This document shows, piece by piece, positions 29,901 through 44,900 of a stretch of DNA of 64,000 nucleotides. How positions within the stretch are numbered: the stretch's first letter is position 1; the number at the start of each line of letters is the position of its first letter. Source of the stretch: Icerya purchasi (Eukaryota; Arthropoda; Insecta; Hemiptera; Monophlebidae). Made by a program: the position numbers and the translations under genes. The notes beneath the pieces are model-generated. The model saw only the letters and a program-made list of their open reading frames with translations. It did no database searches and was not told the origin of the DNA. The stretch is taken from the NCBI GenBank assembly GCA_039619475.1, contig CM077116.1, positions 275,156,758 through 275,220,757 of the forward strand, written 5' to 3'.

Positions 29901-32900
29901 ACTACATAACATTTTATTATTCGTCGTCACCTATAGTTACAAAATAAACCTCTTTTACATACCTAATATCGTATTCTTTGGAAAGTATTTCTTACCGTTT
30001 CTATTCAAGTATTAGTATTACAGTCAGTGTCGTAGTCGGAATTAATTCGGTATCTTAAATTATTCGATTTATAACTACGTTCATTAATTTTTGCTATTCT
30101 ACACGTATGTTCGTTTTAATATCGTATTTCGTTACCAGATATATTGTAAGCTTCCCGCGCCTGATGCCAATAATATCACATCATCAGGAGTATGTGTATC
30201 TTATGTTATTAATAGCCCATTAACTTTTGTGCTCTTATTAAAATGGGCTCCAATGCCTCGCCGAAAACTTGCGCTCGGGAAATGAAAATTGTCAATAATA
30301 GTCATTCTGACGAACTCGCTTTCTAATTTCAGGTTTCCCTTTCTATGAGTGATTAACAATTGAGTCGTCTAATTCTAGTATGAATTTGTAATTATTCTTA
30401 CGCCATTCCACATCGATTTCTGTAAGCGGATTTAATCATTTTCTATGTTGTTTGAAGTCAATAAAACACAAAGAACCGGTTGTCGGCGACCTAGACATTT
30501 TTGTAACAACACTTGCATTCACGAACAACATCTCTCTTGTTCCAAATCCATTTCTAAATCTATGTATTTCCGATTTCCGAATTAATTTTTAGTTAATATG
30601 TTACATTGTTAATAATTTTGAAAGTATTTTTAACGGATGAATCGTGAAGATTATTTGTCGATATTCTTTGCACTTTTTAATTACTGCCCTCTTTAGGATC
30701 AGAATAAAAGTGAATGCTAACCAGTTCTTTGGGATAAACCCGGTACGGTAAATCTTGTTGTTCAATTTAAGCGACCCCTTTACACACTCTGTTTAAACAC
30801 TTAAAAACTGCGTGTGATCATTTCAGCTGGCTCGACATTATACCGATATAATATTAAACCAAAATATTACCATAATTTTAAGTTGTCTTAATCCATAACT
30901 TACATGGTAAAAAATTATTAATAGAGTTATACAACTTTCACTGTTGGGTCAACTCGATCCCGCTCGTTAAAGATACTGCATATAAAATTTTTAATAAACA
31001 TTTCAACCTTTTTTCATCGTTTCCGTATTTTTAATCATTGTTTAATTCACAAAAAAAAAAACAAACAAACAAAAAAGAAACCAACTTTTTTTATAATCCA
31101 CACGTCGATTTTTGGTAGCAACCAATTCCCGTATTAGTAACATTTCAGATTGCACTGTTCATCACCAGAGAGATAAATCAGCTGTTTTTTGAAACGTTAG
31201 AGTCTAATATGAATTATTTCAACGTGGTTTCTACTGGAGATAGACGTATGGATAACTTCAATAACCACGAAAACCACTCGTCATTTATTTGCATGATATT
31301 AAAACTAATGATTAAAGAATTAAGCAGACATTGAATTTACAAAAAAAGACAAATAATAATTGTCTATAAAAAAAAGACACGTTTTAAATAAATTATTTAT
31401 TTTTACCAATACTTGATGGTTTTTTGTTTTTTTTTGTATTTTATTTTGCTTTATTTTATTCAATATCTCTATTATAGGACATTTTTATTATTAAATAATG
31501 GATGATCGCATTCTTTCAATTATATTGTTTCTTGTTTTTCATACAATACATAGGGAATCCTCAGCACATGAAACACAATGTTTGACTAATAGCGATCTTT
31601 CCATTGATATATCACGTGATTAAAAAAAAATATATTTTTTTGAAACTTTCGAGCTTTCAGCGCCCCAAGGATTCGATTTTAAAGTTGGAAACCGAAATGT
31701 TCCAAAGTAAAAAAATACACAAGGATGCGCATTTTTTTAACCTTGTTCAATATTTTTATCTATAAAGCTGAGCCACGAGCGGGAGCTGCACGTCGTTTTT
31801 TGTGCTTTTTTAAACTTTTGGTAAACTTCCAATGTTTCGTTAAAAAAATGAAATACGATTTTGCTCCAGACAAATATTGCTCTTTCCAACGGTATTATCA
31901 TATGCCCGGAAAAAAAAAAAAGATATTTTTTTCAAAAGTTCGAGCTCTCGACGAAGCCCCGAGGGGCTAATTTTAAAGCTGGAAACCTAGATGTACCAAA
32001 CTAAAGAAATATACGTGCATGCGCATATTTTCAACATTGTTCAAAATTTTTAGCTATAAGACTCGCGCCGTAGACAGGGAGCTACATATTAGATCTTGCA
32101 CATTTTTGAACTTTTCGTAAACTTCGAAAGTTCCATTAAAGAAATAAAATATGGTTTTGTTCTCGTCGAATAACGATCTTTCCAACAATATATTTCATAT
32201 AACCGGAAAAAACAAAAATTTTTTCCAAAATTTAGAACTTTCGGCGCCCCGAGGATCTAATTTTGAAGTTGGAAGCCCAGATGTTGCATAATATTGTATC
32301 GACATTTATAACAAGCATTTCTGCAAAAGGACACTTTTTTAATTCATCGGGAAGTAGGTGCAAAATCATTCGCAAAATTCCCCCCAGGCAGACAGAATTC
32401 AGACCGACTGACCAAGCGAGTTAAATAAAAAGCTATAAAAAAAAAAAAAGAAATACAGTCCAGTTTTCCCTAGATCATTTTGACTTGTTTGTGTAAAATT
32501 TGCCAGTTAAATAAAAGAACAACAATATAACTGACTCCACGCTGCCGGTTGTTATCCGCAACTCGTCTCATTTTACGCTTATTTTTTTTTTTATTCTTTC
32601 GTATTTTTAAAAATTTTTAAAATAATTTTTTTGTAATTTACAAACTGCTTTACATATAGTCTCTTGCGACTAAGCAATTTTGAAAAAAAAATAAAAACAT
32701 AAATCTGGTATGTATGCTATAAAAAAACAAAAAATAAAACATACAAAGCTATTCAGATATTTCGCAACGTGGTTTCTTATGTTATTAGTTTCAGTTGTTA
32801 AATATCGCTTGAAATTATAATACAATAGACCGCCTTCTTTCGCCTTAGTCTTTATCTAAATTATTATTGTTGCATTAATAATTACTCCTTATTTTTAAAT

Positions 32901-35900
32901 AATTATAAATCACGATTATAAATTAGAAAATTAGCATTTTTTATTTTACAAAATTGTGCACATTTCTGTGTTACACAGTTTTATCGTAGCTCCGAATATA
33001 TTGATAACAGTTATATTATCGGGAATAATTTGTTTAAACACGGCCGTTTTTTAAAATATACCCATTACCTCGGCTATTACGAAATATTAGAAAACAAATC
33101 GAGGTTTCTTTGCTTCCCTTTACAATGCAGTAGTTAGCGAAGTGACCACTATGAATAAATAGTCACTCATTTTATTAACCATAGCGTGCGTCTCGCTATT
33201 AACACACGGTTAATTTCCAAAAAGATTCGATAGATAAAAAAGCTTCAGCAGGGATACAAACCCACACAACGCTGACAAACGGTTTGAGGAATCCAGAAGT
33301 CCCCGCATTGCCACCTATGGCAAATATCACACTGGATTGCAACGCGCACGAGTATTCACTGAAAAGTATTCAATCCAAAAATATTTTAAATTTGCGTGAA
33401 CAAAAATAACATTCGATCGTAGAAAATTATCAACTACACATATATATTTATCTACAGTTACATCTTTTCTTCCGCGCTGTTCTATCGATAGTCGATGGTA
33501 AAATACATAATGTCTGTGTGTAACAACATAATTTTATGTAGTTTTCGGCGAGCAAAATGCCGATTTTGATATTAACTGTTATTTTGCAAAGATTAGTTTT
33601 GCATTCGAACATTACCCGTACGTAAACACGGTAAGTTTTCGTAAACCTAAACCCACCCTTTATGATTACTGTAGAGTTCAAGCAAATTACTTGGCGTGGC
33701 GGGCGGTACAGTCTACAGTCGCTTACCTGTCGGACAACATAAGACACAGGCAACAGAAGTTTATTGCGGTAATGTACGGTGTTTCCCAACAACCGCCGAG
33801 ATCGATGGAGTGCGTAAATGTAGCAAGCGCTAGGTAAAAGCAAAATTTTTAATTACTCGAAAATGTCCCATCTAGATCAGTAATACGAAACCACAGCTAC
33901 CCACTGCACTTTTGTTTTTTTAAATAATTTACAAGTCCCACAAGGCACTATCCCGTCTGTAGGTTTCCAACATAATTATTATATACTATTCATTAGTACA
34001 ATATAACATCAACATAAATAATACTTTCAATTACAACAAAAAAAAAAAAAAAATGTTAACTTATATATGTATTAGTATAATACAAAATAATTTACACTAT
34101 ACTCTAACTTTTGCTACCACCACACTCTCATTAATTTATCGTTTATGTTATACTATCGCCTGAAGTAATATTTTCTATTACGATACACCTTAATATCTTA
34201 ATTTGTTATATTACAATAGTACAATATAATTTACACTATAATACACTATAATACAACTACCACTCTCTCATTAGGGCAACTTAAATCTGCAGATAGGGTT
34301 ATTATTATAATTCTTTTTGTTATTATTTCTATTACTCTTTACATCACGCTTTCGACCAAATTTTAACCTTGTTTTTCCACCTTTCCAAATTTTTTTCATC
34401 TTGAATTTCCTTTTCGTATTTTCCCGATTAATTTTATTAATACCTCTTCTTTTCCATTGTGTCTAATCCGCTTAGATCGTACATAGCAAGTTTTATCGTA
34501 ATTACTAGTCCTGTACGTTCTTGTTCTAGTTGGTAACTGCTTATCTTCGAGTTTAGCACTCAGTAATTTTCTGTAATAATATAACATTTTTGGTGACATT
34601 TCGTTATTTCTGTTTCACTAAGTAATATTAGCTAATGCGTCTTGCTCTCGTCGAGTAAAACCAGTTTTAAACATTTTTTTTTTTTGCAATTTGTTAATTT
34701 TCCTAATTTCTGTAATTTTTTCCTCACCCCAAATTCCCCAACCCCGTATTTAATTCTGGACATTATTACTGCTTCGAAATATAACCTTAGGCTTTTCTAT
34801 GTGATATCTTGTTTTAATTTATATGGTGCAAGAATATAGTTTACCTGACTTTTTAACGTGCTGTAGAATATTTTATTGTAAATTATCCAATTTCGTAACG
34901 AATATAAAGAAATCATAACGCAAAACTCTTTCGCCGAATTTTCCACTATAACTGCAGCTGTATAACTGAAAAGTATGCAGAGTCGTTCGCCCTACATAAA
35001 TTGAACGCATAAAATGTGCCGTTGATCATAGCTTCATCCGGGAATAAGAGGGTTAAGCTTATTTTTTTTAAAATTATTATCTGTAAAATGTAAACGAGCA
35101 AAGGGTTTTTTAAAAACAATTGAATACACCCTGTTTAAATTTTGATCTTAGAAAGCATTTGAATTACACTGGGTGAAATTATTTTATACCTATTCTAAAA
35201 CTATTAAAAGAGCCTAGATACTCTTTTTAAAAAACAGAATCAGTTTTATGTCGACAGGAATTTTTGATGCCAAGTAAATGTTTTCTATACTTAATGCCTA
35301 ATGCCTTCTTTTACTAAAATCAAAGCTATTCTTCTTTTTTTCAACATAGCGCAGTGATTAGTATTCTAAAACACACCCTTTATTTATATACATCAAAACT
35401 CTCACACGGCAGTTCTTCAGATTGCCCTGAATAATAGATACTTCGCGGAAACAAGGCACTTTCAAACTCTGAATATTTTATTATATTTAAAGCGTGAAAG
35501 TTTGTTAGAAAAAAAAATCATTACTATTGTTTTTTCCTGCAGTTTTTATATTGCTGCTGGCTCAAAATATGTTCAAAAATATTTTAAAAATGAATCCAAA
35601 GCCGAAGCTCTAGAAATGGTTCAGAATATAAGACGCGTTATGTATGACACGTTGAGAAGTGTCGATTGGATGGACGATTTTACTAGGTAAAATAATTTAT
35701 AAATTATCTTTATACATTTATGTATTTATAAAAACGCGTGTGTAATGCTGCATGCCCACCGCTATAAACTATTTAACTTTTAATCACAAATGTAGAAAAA
35801 CAGTCACTTAAAATTTGATAATTTAAAAGTTATCATATGTAGTCGGAATACGAATTTTGATTCAACTAAAAGAATAAGTTCAGTTTATTAAAAAATTTTT

Positions 35901-38900
35901 TGTTTTTGTTTCTTTTTTTTTTTTTCGAACATTTAAAAAAAAACGGAAAAACGGAAAAACAGAAAAAATTAGTAAGATCTCAGTCATTTAACATTTTACA
36001 ATAATGAATTGTTTTTACGCATTAAATTGTAGATTTTTACAAATAAATAAAACCAGAAAAGGGTGATTTTCAAGAAAAAAATTAACCTAGGAATTTAGTA
36101 GTTTTACGCGATGCGATGTATAATACTAAAATTTAAAAAAAGTTACTTGTTTCAGAAAAAATGCTTTAGAAAAAGCGTACAAAATGACATACCACATTGC
36201 CTATCCTGAAGAATTACTTAACGTTACTAATTTAAATGAAATTTATAAACGCGTAAGTAAATATTATTTCATTTTAAAAACATAAAAAGAAGTTACATTT
36301 TTTCGTTTAATTTTAATAATACATATATATATATATACATATGAATTTTTGTATCCTTTTGGTGTGAATCATGACAGAACATGTAGGACTCACAAGACGC
36401 GGATAGTGCTTTTATTTTTGCGTGTTCAATTTTTTGTCTTTAATGGCAGCCAGTCCTTTTTTGGTAACCTTTTTATTATGTTTTCCTTCGATTGGATTGG
36501 TACTCCCCACTGAGTGTCCTATATTATACCCGATGGTTGCAGTTTAACATCAGATTTATTATTTGTTTTTGCAAACTAATAACGAACTTTAAATGAACAA
36601 AGTTTATTCTACCGTAATGAATTATTTTGTTCTTTGACCCTCTTTCTTTTATGAAACAATTGTTGAGATAAAAAAAAATTTCGCGTCCCCTTCTTTCATT
36701 ATTTTTTTTCCATATTACATATTTCAACTGTTTTATTCAAATTGACGCGCTACCAGTTTGTAACAACTTTAAAATATTTCATGTTATTTTCTCACTGTTC
36801 TATTGCATTTTCTCTGTATCTGATTTTATTTATTTTTCTTATATCAGTATAGTATGTACTATTTCATTATCAAGGCCGTGTCCACGGGAGGGGTTATTCC
36901 CCTCCCATCATTAAACCGGAAATAGTTATTATAAATACACAAAAATCTGAAAAAATTAAAAATTAAAAATAAATGTTGATGATTTTTTAGGGTTTTTTTA
37001 CATTAAAAAAAAAATAAAGAAATAAAAAAATTTTATTAATATCTTAAGGAAAAACGTTTTATTACGAGTATAATCGATAACATATGAAATTTTTATTAAT
37101 GTTTATACGGTAATTTATTTATGTAAATTATTAATACATAAATCAAAATGATGGGAATTATTAATAGTATGAATATTAGTGAAAAATATATTATTATTTA
37201 TTAAGTAAATATGCGAAGAAAATGTTCAACCCCCCCCCCGCCCCTTTTTCAAAATTCTGGGCACAGCCCTGACCCTGGAATGATAAAATTTACCAGAACA
37301 TGCTTTAAACAATATAGTATTACTATATTGACATATTCCATAAATATTGCATCATCCATGACGAAAGTAAAATTACACTGATTGTGCTGCCATCTATCGT
37401 CATGTGACAAATATTAATTGACTTGCATGGTTATTTCCGTGTTTTGCTTGACTTAAGCGGTTTTTTCCCTGTACACCAAAACTTCAACAGCGTATGACTC
37501 TTGACTAGTTGGCTTTTCTTGCAGTTTTAATACTCTGAAAGGTAGTCCCCGTTAACGTAAATTAAATGCTGACTATAACGCAATTTTGAAAAAAAACTGA
37601 CTTACCCGGATTTTTCCCTGTACCCTTCAATTATGGTCTGCGTATTAGAAAACAAAAACGAAACTCCGCTTACTTCTACTTTTAAATAGATATGACTTTT
37701 CTAAAATAGTTACTTGCAAAGTAAAATCCAGAAACCGCCACTAAAAAGGAAGATCCCATTTAAAACAAGCCTGCAACTTCCTCGATAATACCAAATTTTG
37801 AAAAACGATGGATAAATTTTCGTTATATTAATAATCTCAACACTTTGTAGTCGGCTAATTTGTTTTCTATTTCCGTCCTGTATACTATGCCCGGCTGATA
37901 GACTGAATTAAAATTTTTTTTTTGGTGACGGCAAATTTTAGAATGGCAGTGTCGTTAAAATTTCTACAAAGTTGAAACTTCCATATCTCGGTGAGTAAGT
38001 ATCATACATGGGTGCCGTTTACACAGAAAGAATCACTGATGTTTACCCTATAAATGGCAGCCATTACCGTAGTACTGTACCTCATTTTAGCGAGAAAAAT
38101 GACGGAAATAACGCGACTATTACGGCTGGTAGTGTAACACGTGTGTTACATTCATCGTAAAAGTTACGGATACACTCGTCATTTGTTCTGTTTTTCGCAG
38201 TGTTTTTGTATTTCGAAATTCTTAATGAAAAAGGTATTTTGGAAATTATTTGTACTGATTCTCCGGCTCGGAAATTTAACAAGATGATTTTAACGGCGTT
38301 ACTGAAAACCTCAGCTTTCTTCGAAAGATTATTACCATTGAAAATAAAAGAGATATCGCTCGGTTGTGCAAAATTTACACCGAAACACAGAAAAAAGGGA
38401 TAACCGAAAAACGAAAAGAAACAGTTTTCGAATGCATCTCTAATACAAAATCTTATGCTTACACCACATTGCTTTACAAAATTTCATACACAGTCCGATT
38501 ATTATTGGGTTTAAATAATGGCATTATGCTTCTATGTGATTCTATTACATTTTTTAGACCTATTGCGTTTTATTTTTGATTTTAAATACATTTATTTAAT
38601 TCACGTATAGATATAGAGCATTGAATAGTACACTTCTTTTTTTTTACTTTTGTTGAGTCTCAGTGAAATTCATTTATTGCGTTTCAATAAAATTTCTTCT
38701 GAACCTTGATATTAATTATTTTTGCTATTCAAAATTACAATTAGGAATTTACGCATTAAATGTAATAGAAACCAGTCTCACTTTGACACACACACTATAT
38801 TCTTCTTAAAATTTTAAAAATAAATATAAAACAGTCGGTTGAAAATTTTTTTATATTTCAAATTGACATATATTTGAACCTTCGTAACTTGGTCTATAAT

Positions 38901-41900
38901 TAATAAGAAAATTTTATTATTATTATTCTTTAAAAATGAAGATGAAAGTGTGATATTACCATTAAATATAAGTTACCAGTTATAATAATTAAATTCGTAA
39001 TTTTGAAAGAAGGTAAAAAATTCATAAAAAGAAGTGCCGTCACCAGAAGTAAACTGAAAAATCGTCTGAAGCACACGGGTTTAGACTACAAAGACCTGGC
39101 AAGTTCTAAATGCACTATCGCATCAAGTCAACTTCAAAATCCGTATCTCCGACGGGCTTAGATGACAAAGTGTTAACGAAGTACATTTTTTGAAAAACTA
39201 AAAATAAAAAAAAAGTTAAATGCAATAAAAAGACGCAAATTATTAAAATCATCAGAATGTTTATTTCATCCGAAGTTGCTGCTTTTATGTTGCTTTGTTA
39301 AAGTTTTGCGTTCACAACATTTACGTTATCTGAAATGATGCGATATGGAGTGCCGCATTATTATAAACTAAATTCGTATAAATAGATAAAAATCGATTTT
39401 AGCTGCATATCGAAGCAGGTGATTACTACGGAGCTGCTATGAACGTTTCGAAATTTACCAGCGATTACATGTTTTCGAAACTACGTCAACCGATTAATAA
39501 AACAGACTGGAGGAGTCATAGTCAAGTGGATACCGTTAACGCTATGTATAAACTATCAGAAAACAGTATCCGTAAGTAAACGTCGTTATAATAGGTAAAA
39601 ACACTTTTGCATGTTCGCTCCGTTTATTTACATTTCGACGATTAATTTCATTTGTTACATTAGAATAAAAAACGTCTGACATTTACGTGCTTAGAGTTCT
39701 TTATCAGTAACCTAAAAAGTGTCTTTTTGAAATTTCAAAACTAATTTCAGTGTCGAAAATGGCCCGCAACAAGACAGTTAAGTATTTTCGTATGCTTTAA
39801 TGTTTACTTATGTTTAGTTTATTGCAGGAATTAGTCGATGGATCTGGCACCGATTGGTGTGCATGTGTTCGAGCGTGCGTTTAAGTGTGCATGGCAATAA
39901 ATGAATGAAACAAATATGGACTATAATTACTTAAGTAGGGTTAATTTCAGAGCAAATTCTGTTAAAATATTTATCTTTGGTTGAAAACAAAATTTTAACG
40001 CTTTAAAGAGAAATGAGTGACATCAGTCCCCTCCTTCCGATCTGAACAACTTTTTCATGTTGCTAAGAAACGTTCTCACGGCGCTGCCTCATTTATATTT
40101 TATAACAGTCAATTTTATATCAGTCGGGTATTCAAAATTATTTCCAATTATGCGCTTTCAAAATGGAATCGATTAATAAGCACCAGAAATATGTGAAGTA
40201 TACAGTTCGTTGGACGTTAAAGATCGCTTAGAAGAGAAAATTAAGGGAGAGATTTATATAGTGTATAGAAAAAGGAACGGACCTATTTCCTTTCATTTTG
40301 AATAATAAGCAGATGCAGTAATAATTTTTTTTTATTCGTCTAAAAAGTCAAGCTTGATTATTCTTATTAACACGCTAAATTAAACTTCACGAAAACTCGC
40401 ATGTCTTAATACAACAGTGCCAAGTGTTGGCGCTGTCACTATTACTAGCAAATTAGCAAAATGATTATATAGTTAATTAACACCCCCGTCGGGTGTTATA
40501 TTATTTTGCATAAAGTAGAGAAAGAGAGATGGAGACATGATGTTGTAGTTGTAGTCTTCGTATAAAGTTAAAAAACACTATCTCACGCTGTATAGTAACA
40601 TTGCCGTACAGTAATAATTGCTTAACTTTTAAGGGTATTTTTCGCGGCGTGATTTTATCCTCATAGATGAAATATTTCAGTATGGCACTCACCGAAATTG
40701 CCAGAGAATGATTTAAAATTGGAAGGGCATTACAGAAATGACATTTAATTAATAATTTTGCACCGGTTAACGTAAAAAGAATGTGTTTATGTATTGCCGA
40801 GATAGTGGTCAAGAGTTCGATTACCAGTGACGGCCAGAAAAGAAAATAAACTAATTTAAAAAAGGGGAAATAAACTGATATAAACTTAGATTATTCTATT
40901 CCGGGGTGCTCAGTTTTCGGAATCTTTTACAAAAGGTTTGTGTAATATCGCCCCTACCGTTTTAAAATTCTGCAAACGGCGGCTCACAATGTAACGACAG
41001 ATTTTAAAAATGTTCAATTTAATACAATTATAAAACGGTATAAATTATTTGCGAGTAGCAATCTTCAAATTCTGAATTGATTTATCGGTTATTTTTCAGA
41101 ATTTCCAGCTGGAATTTTGCAACATATGTTTTTTGAAGGAAATAGACCGAAGTATTTAAACTACGGAGCGATTGGTTTTATTATAGGTCATGAAGTAACG
41201 CACGCTTTTGATGATAAAGTAATTATAATGTACATTATTTATTAAGCTTTGAGAGCTCTTAACTTCCTGAAATTGATTTGGTTACTAGCCAACAACACTT
41301 TCAAATGATGATCAATCCTTCTAGTTTCATTATTCCTTTACGAAAGTGGATGTATACGCGCTTATATCATGAACCGATTCTAAAACGAGAATTTGCGAAC
41401 ACAACTTTTTATACACCTTTTCATATTTACGCTTGTTTTAGAATTTTTTGAAAAGGATCGATCTATTAATATTATATTTCTGATAGCGTATTCTAATATT
41501 ATCCATTTTTCACCTCCAGTTTCGTTCATAAAGACTTCCCTAAACATTTTCTGATAAACTGCATTAAAAACTTTTATTTGTTCATTTTTTTTCTCAAAAT
41601 ATTTTGAATTGGGAAGACTGGGATAAAATAGAAAACAAAAATCATTAAGTTTAAGTTACCTGTTCGTCGTTTTTTTACGGGAAGTACACCAATTTGCCTT
41701 GATTTCATTCTTCATCATTTCTAGGCTATTTATTTATCTTGTTTTTTGTGAATAAATAGTTTATTATCTACCCAAGTCGCTCTCAGCTATTTACCTAATC
41801 TGAAATTGAATTGGATACCAGAAAAATTTGGGAAGTAAAGGTGGTCGAGAAAAAAGAACTGGCTTCAATATTCTCTTCAGATTCATTAGGCTTAGTACAT

Positions 41901-44900
41901 TTTATGGAAAACTTAACTTCACAATCCATGATACCTAATCAAGAGTATGAAACTTACTTTAAGTCAATTTAAATTTCTGTACCGATACATTATATAGCCC
42001 TCACTAATTTTTCCATTTCTATTATATTAGATCCGACTGTAGCAATAAAAGTGTCTAGTTTTTATAGCATATTCTAGTTATATTTCTGAAATAATTATTA
42101 ATAATTTGCCGGTTATTCTGAAACATATAACGCGCACTTTGTTACTTAAGTATATATTAGTGTTAAGCTGTATTTCATTAATGTAACCGAAAAATATATC
42201 GATAGTTATGGTAGTAAGAGGACGGGGGGACCTTAAGTGACATTTTTGTTTATAATAAATCTCCGACTGGTTGAAATAGTTTACCTAGTAATTCTCAGAA
42301 CTGACAATTACAGTACTTCATAATACATCTGTTCGTCAGAAAATTTCTTCGCAGAAATAGTGCACGGGAATTTTGTTTCAGATTGCAAGCATCAGATAGC
42401 AACGACTCAAATATTTCCGGTAATAATTTATAAACTTATATTTCACAGTGTCACGAGTTCTTTAAGGTTAGTGACAGAAGCCGATCTGTAAAATAATGAA
42501 CACCATAATCTAACCGCGTGACATCATTAGCGATTTATATAAACTTACCTGATCAGAGCCCCATGACGTGAATTCTATTGCTCTAAGGGGATTCAAAATT
42601 CTTGAAATACCAGTGTAAAGAAATTAAATATGAACAGCAGCCCAGATAGACCTATATGCATCATAAAATACTTAATATAAGAATATCTATTAATATTCTG
42701 TCCATTATAATCTGTACAAGAGATTCTGCATCATATGGCCTGCGCTAGTCAAAATAACGTAAAGAGATTTAGCTGCAGAAACTATCAAGTCCAGTTCTAT
42801 TAGAATATTATTAAAACCGTTTATACAGGATTGATTTTCCTGAATTCAGCTGCGTGAGTCGTCGTTTCTGCTGTAAACAACGAAAAATCACCCACATGAG
42901 AAAAGATATATGTGAAATAGAAGATAGGGGTAAATGAAGAAGTTTCAAAACAAAAATTAAATCGAACTGGGCTAAGGACTGATACTTAATTTTTACAACT
43001 ATTTCGATTTTATTTCAACTTCCTTGGTTGTGAAGGATTCCAGAAATAGTAACTTCCGGCCAAAAAAATGTTTACTAAAATACCTATCAAATTGAAAAGT
43101 AAAACCTATTCGTTTTAATTGTTCTATTAGTAGAATAATATTTACGTTATCAAAAGCCGGTTTTATGTCAAGAAATATGACCACTAAAAATTGTTTAATA
43201 GATGTTAATGAAATGCGCCAAACAGTACACGGTACTCAGCCGCAGTCTGAAGTTAAATATTTCGCTAGAAAAAATATTATTATATTCACTCCGCCACTTT
43301 ATCATATTCTTATATAAATAATCTCATTAAGTGTATGGATGTATATGATGCGGGTACCAAATAACGGCTTATCAGAGGAATTATCAATTTTTAAAGCTAG
43401 TCTCTACGTACATTATGTGAACTTGAAAGTTTATTACGAACGTTAACTTCGGCGAGGGGCAGCCTTTATCTCCTAAATCGATCCAATACAGAGTATGTTA
43501 TTCCAAGGTAACATTATCTTTTTAAAATTGTTAAAAAAAATACGCATAAAAGCGATATATACTTTTTTACCGAAATAATTACCGGGACAGCCAAAGAGGA
43601 TGCTTCATCTCCGTTTAAATGTTCAAAAAACAATTACCTTACGAATAATTAAACTTGTAAGTAATAATAATTATATAGATCATAAATGTATCCTTCCACA
43701 CCATCTTAAACAGAACCACCTCGAATACGCTTACAAAAGTAATACGAGTGATACCGAAGAAAATCTTTTGGAGTATGGCGAACAAATAGTAAAAATACGA
43801 AGAACTCCTTTGTAAACAAAATGTTATAATATTTTGTTTTTAAGGGATTTCTTCAAAGCAAATTTGAACAATAACTCGTTTTTTAATATTTATCCTCTTA
43901 ATAAATTGACATCAGTATTATACACTGATGTGATTTATTCGGTTTACTTTTAAAGTTGTATCTAATATTAAGATAATAAACTAACGAAACCGTACAATAA
44001 GAATAAGTCAAATTTATTATTCCAAAATCAGTCATCATTTTCGGCGTTTTTTTTTGTACACCTATTGTTTTACTAAAAGCGCGACTACATTTTTTGTCGA
44101 ACGCTACGCCATTTCAAATAACAGTAAAAATAATGTTTAATTTAATTATCTAATAAAATTTCGAACGTTCACCTCTCTCATGAAATCTTTCAAGATACGT
44201 ATAATTCAGCACTGGGCACCTTTATCGGTTTAATAAATGCTTCAATCTATGACAGGTCTTCGATTTTTTTTTTTGAAAAATACAAGTTATATCGAAATTT
44301 GGTTAAAATAGTTTCAGAAGAAAAAAAAACCTCTTTAAACGAACATTATCGTAATTTGCGCAATCAATGTATTCATGCACTAGAGCATAAAATTAATAAG
44401 CCTTAACTTTCTCTAAATTTAATCGATGTGTTTTTATCTCCGTAAAAGAGTCCAATTGTAACGTACGAGTAACTTTCGAAAACTCTTCGGTTAAAATTAG
44501 GTTCTCCGTATTTATAAATTCTTTAAATTATTCAGAAAATAAAAAATGCCGGTTTTTTTTAAAAATTATAATTAATTGTAGCTTTGCCAACTATAATATT
44601 AAACTTACTTGATCAATATGTTAATATTTCCTATTCTTAGTCGTTTTTTAAACTAATAGCGAGGTGTAATCTTTATCGAATAATTTTATTAATTTATGCT
44701 CTTTATACAAATGTGAACAAGTGCATAAATGATACGACATATACGAAAGATTCATCTTGAATGGAATCATCGCGGAATTATTTAAATAAAAATGTCTCGC
44801 ATACTAGCGACATCTATTCGTGAATGCGTTTATCTTTGATAATGATATATTAGCCCGGTAGATAGTGTGAATTAGTGCATTTGAAAAATCGACGAACATT

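Noticed and set aside
33448..33843. 131-codon minus-strand open frame
   Set aside because: It overlaps the M13 exon D antisense. The plus strand has perfect splice phases and the family motif, so this is a shadow.
43600..43815. 71-codon + frame
   Set aside because: No recognisable domain and lies within the intron between exons H and I.
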